Shown here one piece after another: positions 9,301-19,900 of a DNA stretch of 64,000 nt. The notes below the pieces were generated by a model. That model did no database searches. It saw nothing but the letters and a program-made list of their open reading frames with translations, and was not told the DNA's origin. Origin of the DNA: Armigeres subalbatus (lineage: Eukaryota; Arthropoda; Insecta; Diptera; Culicidae); the NCBI RefSeq assembly GCF_024139115.2, contig NC_085140.1, forward strand, positions 432,077,240 to 432,141,239. The letters run 5' to 3'. The position numbers and the translations under genes were made by a program. Numbering within the stretch: the stretch's first letter is position 1; each line of letters starts with the position of its first letter.

Positions 9301-10980
9301 TAAAACTGTTCGCCCCTAAAGTTGCCCAACGCACAAATGCCCATTCATGTCCGATCATTACAACCGAAATTGGATGCTTAAAAATTTAATCTAAAGTGAA
9401 AGCGACTCCCCTAGAAAACGAATTTAGTTTTCCATTAACGGTACTCGGAGTTTGGTGTAAATTATGCTCATACTCGGTACATCGCGCAATCGCCCCGGAT
9501 CAAACTGGTGAAATGCGTTCGCTCGTTCGTTCAATAAACATCACACTTAAGAGAATTAATCCATTCAACAAAAAAAGTGTAGAAACAACGACGACGACAG
9601 CGATGGCGAGGACAGGCCCGTAAATTACCGCCGTACATATTTCGGTAGCTAGATCAGTAGCGGTATGCTACGGGTACGGTGGTAATAATAGCCAAAAATT
9701 TAGAAACCACCTCGGAGCACATACACACACTTTCCAGTCAACTGAGCCCCCCCCTGCGCTGCGCTGTAGGGTCATTTATGAGCTGTTTATGTCAGCGAGT
9801 AATCGCGTAGATTTTCCAAACCGCAACCGAGCACACATACCCAGCGCCACAGAAGCTCACTAAACAATTGTAGCCGGCGCAACGAGACTGGTTTGATTTG
9901 AGTTTAGATTGAGAAAATCAGGTGAACGACGTGCTATTAAAGTTTTAATTAAACTACAAAAAAGTGATATAGTTGTATGGCGATGGGTTGCATGCAGCCT
10001 GTTTTGTTCGTTATATGACTAGTTAAATGGCCACGGTTACGGGCTAAGAGTTTCTCATTTGTTTATATGATTTTTTGTGTGTTTGATTTCCGTAATTGCG
10101 ATGTTTGAGCTTTGCAGTCAAGTTGAACCAATAAATGAAGTAAGTTGAGTTGTGAAAGTATCCGAATTAATGGAATGCATTTCATAACACATTAGTAGGA
10201 AGAAAACTATATTTTGCAAGCCCTAATAATGTATGGATAAACATTATTTTCGTTGATTCAAAGAGCTATTTTTATTCTTAGCTTTGCTTGGCTTAGTTTA
10301 TATTGACTGCAGTACTGTACATTGATGCAACTAATTATTGTGATCCTACCTTATGTTCTATTTCATGCAAGTAGTCGATGCCAGCGCACCTTCGTTTCGT
10401 ATGCCACTTTTAGTCCAGGCCAAGAATTTTGCTTATCGCTTCGGTTCAGTACCTTATGCGATGAAAGCAAATGCGTGCTTTCAAAGAAGAGATCATACAC
10501 TCTTTTGTGTTACTCCGGGCAAAAATCATACTATCTTTTGCCCTAAACCCGGTAAATGTATGCATTAGTAGAATTCATTTGCCTTGTAGAGATTGACTTA
10601 CTTCAAAGAAAAAAGTTTTTATAGAAGTGATATTAGCTTCTTTTCCTAATTTCTTTTAGCACGTCCACATGCTTTTAAAGAGGGACAGTCTATGTAGAAT
10701 GTAGAAAATTGTGGATTATTTTCAGGGGAATGGTAGAATTCTGGAAAATGTCATTGTGGGGAATGGATCGTTTTCGGAAGTGTCATTCTTTAGAATGTGT
10801 TACTGTGGATAAAGGAATGCTGGTAAATGCCATTCTGGAGATCGGATTTCCGGGATATGACATACAACCTTCACCTGCACTTTGTTTCGAATAAACGTAG
10901 AGGAAGGGCATTCCCATGCTTCTGCAAAAGTCATCTACGCATGACAACAGTATCTGGCAAACATGTGCCTTTCACACGGT
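6361..10980. other. Largely unique non-coding sequence, no supported gene
   Basis: No ORF here shows a recognisable domain. A GC-rich block at about 8160-8510 stands out from AT-rich surroundings and has three overlapping short open frames, but no coding signature. A pyrimidine-AG stretch at about 9188-9204 resembles a splice acceptor but has no associated exon. About 10380-10565 carries loose copies of the GGCAAAAATCAT / GGTAAATG motif that recurs at 58.3-59.0 kb. I see no RNA gene. Confidence 0.5.
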
Positions 10981-10984
10981 TGGC

Positions 10985-11365
10985 CATATAACCTGTTCAA
11001 CCAAGACATTTTCAGCCATAAGACCTATTCGGCTAAATGACCTTTTCGGTCAAATGGTCCTTTCTGTCAAATGGCATTTTCAGGCCAAAAGTCTATTCAG
11101 TTAAACGACATTTTCGGCCGTAAAACCCGTTTTGCTAAATGACTTTTTCGGTCTAATGGCCCTTTTTTCCAAATAAGATTTTAGGCCAAGTGACTTATTC
11201 GGTCAAATGACCGGTTCGGCCAAGTAAATGACATTTTCGGGGAAATGACCATTTCTAGCAAATGGCATTTTCGGCCAAATGATCCATCCGCTCTGGTACA
11301 CAACAATTGGCCTAATTACCGTTATGGCCTAACGTATTATTCGGCCAAATGACTGTCGCCCGCAC
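10985..11365. repeat. Degenerate 17-18 base minisatellite (TTCGGTCAAATGGCC type)
   Basis: About twenty units alternate TTTTCGGTCAAATGACC, TTCGGCCAAATGGCA and related forms. The array is diverged and non-coding. Similar arrays occur at 6.3, 44.2 and 57.6 kb. In this window such arrays often form the arms of foldback elements, but I could not find the partner arm for this one. Confidence 0.8.
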
Positions 11366-11369
11366 ATGC

Positions 11370-12029
11370 ACACACTACTAAATGTGTAATGTATTTTCGA
11401 ATGTAGCGAGATGGATCAACTAGGTCCGAGCTCAATGGCAGACAAAGAAAAAAAATGTATTTTCGAATATAGTGAATTTAAGATGACCTATAAGTCCCCA
11501 TAAAAGACACTGGAAGAAATCTTAGTTAATAAGCGGTCATGATAAGCGATGTACATAACTGAGTCAGCATTCTTTCTACTCCTCCACTCATAACGATGTC
11601 ATGATAACGCGGTACTGGGTGATTTTTTGTGGCCGAGAGCATTCTCGACGCCAAGCAAATCTATGTATTAGTAAGTCGATAATGGTTGAACAACTGCTAC
11701 GAAATTAAAGTCGTTCCTCGAGCTCCTTTGGTAATCCTTAAGGAGGTTGACAGGAGGCTCCTTCCAAAAATTCCGTAATAGGGACGAGTATCTCCGAGCT
11801 CTAGGAAAAAACAAAGTAGTTAAGCTGGAGACGATGATTGACGTTCATCGCAAAGGCATAGAAGGACTGGCCACTCTAGCTTTTGATTTTCTTTCAAGCT
11901 AAAAATGTTATCGAAATCTGGTGCATCAATTTCCATGTATACTCAAATGTAGTCTAGTTAGTCAACTGAGACCTCTAATAACGAATCTGTGTCAAAAGGT
12001 CGAAGGGCAAAAGGTCGAAAGGACAAAAG
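11370..12029. other. Unassigned sequence running into an AAGGTCGAAAGGAC minisatellite
   Basis: No gene is seen. From about 11995 the sequence becomes the AAAAGGTCGAAAGGAC array, which the hAT element at 12038 interrupts and which resumes at 13317. Confidence 0.5.
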
Positions 12030-12234
12030 GTCTAAGGCAGCGGTTCTCAACCTTTTTCTTGAGAGGTACCCCCTATGTTTTTTTTTGCTGTAAATGAAAA
12101 TAAGCGTAACTCATAACATAAGATGGACCTGATGAATGGCTTTCCATAAAGTTGGCTGAAATTTTCAAAAATCCATGAAACTTCTCAAGTCAAATTAAGT
12201 TTATACATCGAGCTCCCAACAGGACTTTTTGACT

Positions 12235-12720
12235 ATTTAAAGCCTCTGAGCCTCTTCAAAGGCGGTTTTCAAGCTACTTAAAAGGAGACTTCAGAGCATC
12301 TTGAAAGGTCGTCTTGAGCCTCTTGAAAGTAGGCTTCCAAGCCTCTTGAAAAAAGAATCCCGAGCCCCTTGAAGAGAGAGCTGTTTTCGAATCTCTTGAA
12401 AAGAGGCTCCCAAGCCTCTTGAAATAAGGCTTCAGGGCTCTTGAAAGAAGGTGTACGAGCCTCTTGGTTGGCAGCTTTTCAAAGTCTCTTGAAAGTACGC
12501 TTCCAAGCCTCTTAAAAGAAGAATTCCAAGCATGTTAGAGGGAGGCTTTCGAGCCTCTTGAAATGAGGCCACCGAGCCTCTTCAAAGGAGCCTTCCGAGC
12601 CTTTTGAAATTAGCCTTCCCAGCTTTTCAAAAGAAGAAGAAAAGAAAAAAAGGAAGAAAATTTGAAAAAAACTTGAAAAAAGGCTCTCTTGAAAGAAGAC
12701 GTTCGGGCCTCTTGAAAAAA
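12235..12720. repeat. GAGCCTCTTGAAAG minisatellite inside the hAT element
   Basis: Roughly twenty degenerate units of about 24-27 bases, consensus close to AGCCTCTTGAAAGAAGGCTT. It lies within the hAT boundaries and seems to make up much of its cargo. The minus-strand ORF over it is a repeat artefact. Confidence 0.8.
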
Positions 12721-12794
12721 AGCTGTGCGGTCCCCAACACAAAATGAGCGAGAACAAAGCGTTTTATCATCACTTCTCGGTGGTATTTTTGGTA

Positions 12795-12984
12795 GGGGGA
12801 AAGACGGCTTTGGCAGGTTTTGTTCTATTATTGGCAGGGGGGTTTTTGTCGACCAAATTTTATGAAATTTGGCCACATTTGGCTTTGATATGCAAAGAAT
12901 GTTTAGGCCCAATTTGAGCCTAGTCAGTCATAAAAAACCCCCTTCCAATAATAGAACAAAACCTGCCAAAGCCGTCATTCCCCC
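12795..12984. mobile_element. TA-flanked MITE (Tc1/mariner-like) nested in the hAT
   Basis: Inverted ends start GGGGGAAAGACGGCTTTGGC and extend about 40-55 bp with few mismatches. They are flanked by TA at 12793-12794 and 12985-12986. A length of 190 bp, long TIRs, a TA target and no coding capacity fit a Tc1/mariner-type MITE. Its position shows it inserted after, or was carried by, the surrounding hAT element. Confidence 0.85.
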
Positions 12985-13019
12985 TATATTCGCACTTGTA
13001 AACCAGTTTGATGAACTTC

Positions 13020-13185
13020 AACCGTCTAAGACGAATTAAATACTGTCCATTTAATTCCACCAGTTAATTTTCGTTATCTTTGCAGATACGTATTTCGACC
13101 ACAACTGTGTGGTCGTCTTCAGTGTCTCGTACTTGACTCGACTTGAAAAAGATGGTTGAATACATTCCACTAAAAGAGCTTAATA
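13020..13185. mobile_element. Palindromic CAGATACGTATTTCGACC MITE, right arm deleted
   Basis: The left arm (TTTAATTCCACCAG ... CAGATACGTATTTCGACC) and the loop (GTCGTCTTCAGTGTCTCG) are present. The right arm is reduced to a few bases before the flank TTGAATACATTCCACTAAA, which also follows the full palindrome at 26.1 kb. This is one of several copies in the window and is nested in the hAT element. Confidence 0.85.
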
Positions 13186-13316
13186 TATTTTTTTGATAAA
13201 CTTGTTTTAATGACCTGTAATAATTCATCCGCCATTGCGCATTTTTGTCCGAGGTACCCCCTGAGCCCGGCGAATGTACCCCTAGGGGTACATGTACCCC
13301 AGGCTGAGAACCGCTG

Positions 13317-13525
13317 GTCTAAGGGAGAAAAGGTCGAAAGGACAAAAGGTCGAAGGGACAAAGGTCGAAAGGACAAAAGGTCGAAAGGTCGAAGGTCAAA
13401 GTGTTGAAGGACAAAAGGTCGAAAGGATGAATGGTCGAAGTTCAAAAGGTCGAAAGGACAAAAGGTCAGAGGAAAAGAAGGTCGAAAGGACGAAAGCTAG
13501 AAGAAACAAAAGGTCGCAAAAAAAA
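13317..13525. repeat. AAGGTCGAAAGGACAAA minisatellite, right part
   Basis: About twelve units of 15-17 bases. It continues the array cut by the hAT element at 12038. ORFs reported over it (KGRKDKRS-type peptides) are repeat artefacts. Confidence 0.85.
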
Positions 13526-13699
13526 TCGAATAGGGTTGCGGTAGTGTTTAAATAGTCCATCCTGGATATAATAGCATCAAAAACAATTATGGATCCGCTC
13601 AAACTCTTCGAATCAACCTCTAGAACACCTTTTGTTTGACAAAATTCCGTTCAAAATGATGTAAAATCAACGTTTTCCATTAAAAAATTGCTTCCTTTG

Positions 13700-13860
13700 A
13701 GCATATTATTGCGGTAGTGCTAAGGTCCTATTGTTGTGGTATCGCTCTCCATAAGAAATACAGGCAATACCGCAACAATAGGACTGACCTCCAAAAAATA
13801 CTGCAACAATAGGCAACTGCGTCCTATTATTGCAGTATTTTGTTTTTATTGTGATAAAAT
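13700..13860. repeat. Two successive CAACAATAGG hairpins
   Basis: The first hairpin pairs AGGTCCTATTGTTGTGGTAT (about 13724-13743) with ATACCGCAACAATAGGAC (about 13769-13786). The second pairs AATACTGCAACAATAGG with CCTATTATTGCAGTATT (about 13798-13845). Both stems share one core, so this looks like a degenerate inverted-repeat element with nested arms; I could not fix its outer ends. Confidence 0.6.
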
Positions 13861-15314
13861 AAAAACAACATAAGTTTAGCACAATTGACGTAATATTTAC
13901 GAAACTAGAGTTAACCAGCATCCTATTCGACTACTGCAATATAAAAAAAAAGATAAATAGTTATTTTTTAAAGAATTTTCGAAATTAATTTTGTTTCGAT
14001 GCGGTGCTTAAGCTCTCCATAATAGGTCGTTTTACCCTAGACAGATATTGGAGGTTTCGTTCCATTAACCATAGGCTGTTCTTATGAGTTAATCAAGGAA
14101 TGTAAAATAACAACATTGCCAATGACAACAACATTATCCTCTGTTGTAAATGTTGGGACAAACTCAACTCGCAATAAGCGTTTGTCCCAAACTGCAACAG
14201 AATAGGACAATGATCGCCTGCCACGCATTTTGAGAAGTAGTCGGTTTCCGATGATGTTTTTGGTTAAATTAGTATCAGTTATCATAGATTAGACATAAAC
14301 TTAACCATCTGTTGACATGATTTGCTTTTTAATTCTGAAATATACAAGTTATCGCAGTTTGAAAAGTTCACAACAATTACCTCTCCATGTTTGTTGCAAA
14401 TAAAATGGAACGCAACAATGTCTTTATCCTCTGCAGATGGGGACAAAGAGTTATCACTATTCTCTTTTGTCGCTTGTTTTCTGCATTTTTCAGCGACAAT
14501 TACATTCCTTGGAGTTAATTCAAACACCCAAATTTTTGTTTTCCTTCAAAATCACTATTTTGCTTTCTAAAACCGATCAAACAAATCAGGCCGACTTGGT
14601 TTTTACAACTTAAATGTAATAGAATTCAGTTGTATATGGGTTACGGAAACCTCTATACCATAAGTGTGATGCTCGGGTAGTTTAGAATTAATCGACATCA
14701 AACACTTTTTGAAATCTGGACAATTAAAAATTCCAAAAAAATATCAAAGTACGCCGTCTAAAGGTTCTGTTGAGCGTTAGAGGGTAACTAGCTGACTCAT
14801 ACTTCATAAGGGTCCGTTCACAAATTATGTAACGCAAATTTGGGCAATTCTGTATCCCTCCCTGCTTTACAGCGTAACGTAACGGTTTCTAATAATAAAA
14901 ATGAACTTACACTATTTGTTTATATATATTTCAACACAAATTTTACTCTCGTTCAAATGTATCGTCTTGAACATTAAAATAAAATTATTATCATTACAAG
15001 ATGTTGAAGTGTTTATCGGCTATGCAGTCTGATGACCAGCTAAAACGCTATATTAATTCTGATCCGACGTTTCGGTACCTTAATTGATCCTTTTTCAATG
15101 GATTAAAATCGCTTTCTTCTCTTTTGCTTTAAAGAGGGAAAAATTCAACAATGAAAATCAGGTTAAACACAAATAAATATAAATGTACGAAAAAAAGAAG
15201 AATTAAAAAATCTACAATGAAATATTATCAGATGAAGCCCAATAAACATAATTGTGCAGAAGAATGGTTGGTTAACATTCGACGTTTTGCCTAATGTTTT
15301 GTAATTTCAGCCTC
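13860..15314. other. AT-rich non-coding sequence
   Basis: No gene is seen. A short hairpin, TTGGGACAAAC / GTTTGTCCCAA, lies at about 14150-14190. A possible single TIR of another inverted-repeat family (GGGTCCGTTCACAAATTATG) is at about 14811, without a clear partner. Confidence 0.45.
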
Positions 15315-15317
15315 TTA

Positions 15318-15480
15318 GGGGTCGTACACTAATTACGTAAGCACTTATGGGGGGAGGGTTGGTCTGCCATTTTCTTACGTTCCATATAAATAAAAAATGA
15401 TTTGTATGGGAAAAATCTTACATGGGGGTAGGGGGGTTGAAAAACCCAGGAAAATGCTTACGTAATTAGTGTACGGCCCT
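15318..15480. mobile_element. 163-bp MITE with TTA target duplication
   Basis: Terminal inverted repeats of about 26 bp (GTCGTACACTAATTACGTAA at the left, its complement at the right) are flanked by TTA at 15315-15317 and 15481-15483. A 3-bp TTA duplication is the pattern of PIF/Harbinger-type MITEs; this class call is an inference from the TSD alone. Confidence 0.85.
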
Positions 15481-15489
15481 TTATCCCAT

Positions 15490-16563
15490 CTCACCTTTTG
15501 ACCTTAGATCTTATGACTTTCGACCATTTGATTTGCAACCGTTTCACTTTCGACCTTTTGTCGTACAACCGTTATTTCTATCTTTTGTTTTTTCGATCTT
15601 TCAACCTTTTGACCCTCTGACCTTTCACTTTCGACCTTTTAACCCTTCGGCCTTTTGTCCTTTCAACCTTTTGACCTTCGAACATTTGTCGTTCAACCGT
15701 TTTTTCGACCTTTTGTCCTTCGACCTTTTGACTCATTTTTTTGTTTCGACCTTCTGACCCTCCGACTTTTTGACTAAGATTTTTTGTTTCGACCTTTTGT
15801 CCATACGACCATTTGACCCTTAACTTTTTGTCCTTTCGACCTTTTGACCTTCGACATTTTGTCCTTCAACATTTTGACCCTCGACCTTTTGTCCTACAAC
15901 CGTTCTTCCGACCTTTTGTCCTTCGACCTTTTGACTCAATTTTTTTGTTTTGACCTTTCGACCGTTTGACCTTCGACCTTTTGTCCTTCGACCCTTTGTC
16001 CTACAACCCTAATAACTGCTCACTGGTGGAAGTTTTCATGCAGACTTTTTTAATCGCCTTGATCTTGTTGCACTCAATTTAACCTTTGACTTTCGACCTT
16101 TTGTCCTTCGACCTTTTAACCCTTCGGCATTTTGTCCTTTCAACCTTTTGACCTTCGAACATTTGTCCTACAACCGTTATTTCGACCTTTCATCCTTTCG
16201 ACCTTTTGACTCAATTTTTTTGTTTCGACCTTCTGACCCTTCGACCTTTTGGCTAATTTTTTTTGTTTCGACCTTTTGCCCCTACGACCATTTGACCCTT
16301 AACTTTTTGTCCTTTTGACCTTTTGACCTTCGATATTTTGTCCTTCAACCTTTTGACCCTCGACCTTTTGTCCTACAACCGTTCTTTCGATATTTTGTCC
16401 TTCGACCTTTTGACTAAAATTTTTTGTTTCGACCTTTCGACCGTTTGATCTTCGACCTTTTGATTTTCGACCCTTTGTCCTACAACCCTAATAACTGCTC
16501 ACCGGTGGAAGTTTTCATGCAGACTTTTTCAATCGCCATGATCTTGTTGCACTCAATTTTTTA
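15490..16563. repeat. TTCGACCTTTTGTCC minisatellite with a tandem segmental duplication
   Basis: This is the reverse-orientation counterpart of the array at 12.0/13.3 kb. A block of about 460 bases is present twice, roughly 15625-16080 and 16086-16561. Each copy ends with the same non-repetitive tail, starting CCTAATAACTGCTCAC and running to GTTGCACTCAATTT. The edge CCTACAACCC before the tail resembles the GGTTGTAGGG terminus of the foldback at 57.6 kb. Confidence 0.85.
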
Positions 16564-16854
16564 ATATGCTGACTTTTTATGTACGATGAAAACAAGAATT
16601 GATTAGAATGGATTTGGTATCAAATTATTATGAGAAAATTATCAAGCTCTTTCAGTGGAATGTTTTCACCTGTCATAAGGCAAGTTTAATACTTTTTTTT
16701 ATCTTTCGTTTATTTGAAAGGCTCATTTGCCGTGAAGCGTTACGGAGCCGAAATCAAGTTTTACAATACTTTTCTTGATTCTTATACATAGTGTTAGTTT
16801 TGGGGAACCGAACGACTCGCGGTTTGGTCGAGGTTAGGGAATACAATAATACAG

Positions 16855-16945
16855 AAGTTTAATACTATTCCATTTAATTCCACCAGATTGTTATTTTAAC
16901 AGCTACGTATTTCGATCTCAACTGTAAGACCGATTTGGAGAGGAA
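16855..16945. mobile_element. Palindromic-family MITE, left arm only (diverged)
   Basis: The TTCCATTTAATTCCACCAG motif is followed by CAGCTACGTATTTCGATCTCAACTGTAAGACCG, read here as two adjoining motifs. It matches the left arm of the 26.1-kb palindrome with several changes and then stops. Confidence 0.75.
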
Positions 16946-16949
16946 TAAG

Positions 16950-19900
16950 TTAGTCGGATCTTAAGCCTCCGAAACAAAGCAAAAAAAACGTTTACGAATA
17001 CATACTCTTATATGCTGTTTCAAATTTCGATGATATTTTCCATGTCTCATTAAATCTCCACTGTGCGGTAAAAAAAGCATAGATTTTCTTTCAATTATGA
17101 CCGGATAGAAATTTCTCCTACACGTGCCGAACTTCTCCTACGCCCACCTCATTGGAAGTGAGACGATCGAAATCCCTCAACTTACCCGAGATTAAAAGGT
17201 CATCTTTCCTCTTTCAAAACAGCAACATAGTCCACCCAGACACCGGAAGCATTTAGCTAAAAAACCTCTCATCGCCTAAGTGAAACAACGATCGGTTTCC
17301 CATTGGCGCAAAATCCCTTGGTCGATATGCGCGCGTATGCAATTTTAGCACAGTCGATAATTGCAGTGTTTCCAATCGACAGTTTGTCGGTTCCATCAGC
17401 CGCAGCAACGAACGCTTCATCGATCACACGAAAGCCCCAACAATAAAAAGTCTCCCAAAAAGCTGCCCGGGCATGATGCGATCCGCCCAATCGGACCCCA
17501 AAAATGTGCTCCGGATATTCCTCGTTACGGCCATCGATCACAAGCATCATCGCATTAGCCGGGTAGTAGTGGCCGGTTCATTCGTGTACCGCCGCTGGTC
17601 CCCGGCCGGGCCGGGGTCATTTTCGGACGAGTGCTTAGCTGCTATACATATATAAACATCATCAATCGGACGCGTAATCGACCCTTCTCTTTGGGTGCGA
17701 TCGAAAAGCTATTCCGATTTCGATCACCTCCGTCATCGTCGTCGTCGTCGTCGTTTCGCCCTTCGGTTATTGGTGTGTTGCAGAAGAGGACCGGAAGATA
17801 TGCCCCGTTTTGGGATGAGCGACCGAACTAGCAGCCACATTGTCTCACGTGTGTGAGGATCGCCGACCGCGATCAATGGAATTTTGACTTTTCTTAAGAA
17901 GTGGAAGTATGCATGAGGAGTATTGCAATTTTCTAATATAAGGTCGTTGATAAAAATTAGGACAGTTCAGCATTCTTTTCCGCCATGAATGTTGCATGTT
18001 TTTACTCGGACGATTGTTTGTCAAAGGAACTTCGATTATCAATTTTAGACGTCATTTTGTCCAATATTATCCTTAAACAATGACCCTAAACTACAGCCCT
18101 GCTAAGTGCTCCTCGACAGTATCATCATCGGACCTAAAAATATCAATCACCTTTTTCCGATCGATCGATATCCATCACGAGCCCACGAGGATGTCTGCGA
18201 TCGATCGAGTTCGCAACGACCACAACCGGGACCCTTTCGAAATCCAGTTGCGAGCCTTTTAAAGTGCTCATAATTTTTAATATCGCTCTAAACACACACA
18301 AAACGAGCGATTAAAGTAATTGAAAACTATTATCATGCATGAGGGTATCTCGTCGGACATGAAGTGCTCCATAGATTGGGTTTTTTGGTTACATCGGGGA
18401 AGCGGACGCCGCCGGCTACAATAATGGTTTCATTTAGTTTCCATTTTGCAGCGAAGAGGGCTATCGAACTGACCGAGAGGCCTATAGTAGTACGGATCGA
18501 TCAAGAGGGTCGGCACTTAGCTGCTCCGGTTATGAATGAAATCCCATCCCCGTTTGTACGGTTTTTTGGTGCGACCTAATGCAGGAAAGCCACACACGCT
18601 GAGGTTCGTAACTTGGGACGAATTTGATGGTCGAAGAAGATATTAACATACTTACAACAGTGGAGCATAAAGTGCCCATCCGAATGGTTTCGAAATCGTA
18701 CAAATGAACGGTAATGTCTCTCTGCATCTGCGAGTCGCAAACCCCCGTTATCCACCTGGACCGATAATCCTTTCTGCCACTAGTGGGGATTGCTGGGGAG
18801 AAAACTTTCAGTCATCCATTCATGCGGAACGATCGGACATGATCGTAAAATAACCACTTCTTTATGGGATTCTGGAAAATTTCAATTTAAAACTGTAAGT
18901 ACCTCGTGAACAGCAAACCGAACAACGCATGGTGCGATATAATCCTCTTAGATATTACTTCTTGCCTGCCACACTGGAGGAGGTTGGCTTAAGCGTTTTA
19001 GACGAATCATCCTGCAACAGCAGCGGCAGCCAGCCAACCAACCGAAGAAAGCTGCACAGGAGAAAGAGGCATCGTCAACAACCTGTGGGATAGGTGCGGT
19101 TGGGTTGGAGGGAACAAAGTTGCATTAAGACTTGGAAGCGATTAGCCCGATTTGCTTTCCTCCGGCTTTGATTTTATGGGAAAACAATATGGTTTAATCA
19201 GGGCCGCCTGTGCATGCAAATAGTAATTATTGAGTTTGGAAACATGAAAGCATTAATTTCGTTTCTGTGTACTGGGCGAGAGTCAGGCTGGGCGAGTGCG
19301 ATAGAGCAGAGGCTCCCAATCTGTGTTTCTCTATTTGAAAATCTATACAAATACGAAACGCAAAATGCGAGCTCTAGTGTCTCGTTGTTTATTTTACTCG
19401 ACTTAGTCAACTCAAGTACAATGTACTGAACACGACTTCACAGTTGAGGTCAAAAATGGGATCCTGTCAGGCAGGATACAATAATGCAACAAAATTAAAT
19501 AACCTAGTGTGAACATATTCCACCATAAAATTTTCAACGCGTTAAAAATAAGTTTTTCAAAATAAACTGGAACTCAACAAACCCAATAAAATATGGTTCG
19601 CACCCATCAGAGTGAGAATCGCTCACCCTGCTTGAAAACGCGATGAGAAAAAGATCAACGAGATCGTTTAGCCCCGCAGGGCTCGAACTTTATGAGCTTT
19701 CCACATCGCCTCTCGGTAGTGCCGCAATGGCGTTGGCGGAAGTGACCCAGATCCAGAAGCCCAAACAGATGCGAGCGAACCAGGCGGATTTCCTGTTATA
19801 GAGGCTGGTTTACCCAATAATGGATTGATTTTGTCGATTCTCTCCGCGAGGGAGATGCCTTATAGAGGGACATGACAATTTGGGTCGATTAGTTTCAAAA

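Larger units (their letters stand above)
12038..13316. mobile_element. hAT-type element (non-autonomous) with perfect 8-bp TSD
   Basis: The termini read CAGCGGTTCTCA at the left and its reverse complement at the right (TGAGAACCGCTG ending at 13316). The flanks are identical 8-mers, GTCTAAGG at 12030-12037 and 13317-13324. CAGNGGTTCTCAA-type ends with 8-bp TSDs are the hallmark of hAT transposons. The 1279-bp interior has no transposase: it holds a minisatellite, a TA-flanked MITE and a truncated palindromic MITE. The target was an AAGGTCGAAAGGAC array, which continues in phase on both sides. Confidence 0.92.

Noticed and set aside
14811..14880. Single terminal-repeat-like GGGTCCGTTCACAAATTATG
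   Set aside because: No convincing inverted partner within 1 kb, so no element was called.
17269..17550. 93-codon minus-strand ORF in a unique region
   Set aside because: No domain, and nothing upstream or downstream resembles further exons.
19650..19760. Minus-strand B-box-like GTTCGAGCCC suggesting a tRNA or SINE
   Set aside because: No matching A box or cloverleaf could be drawn, and no target-site duplication was found.
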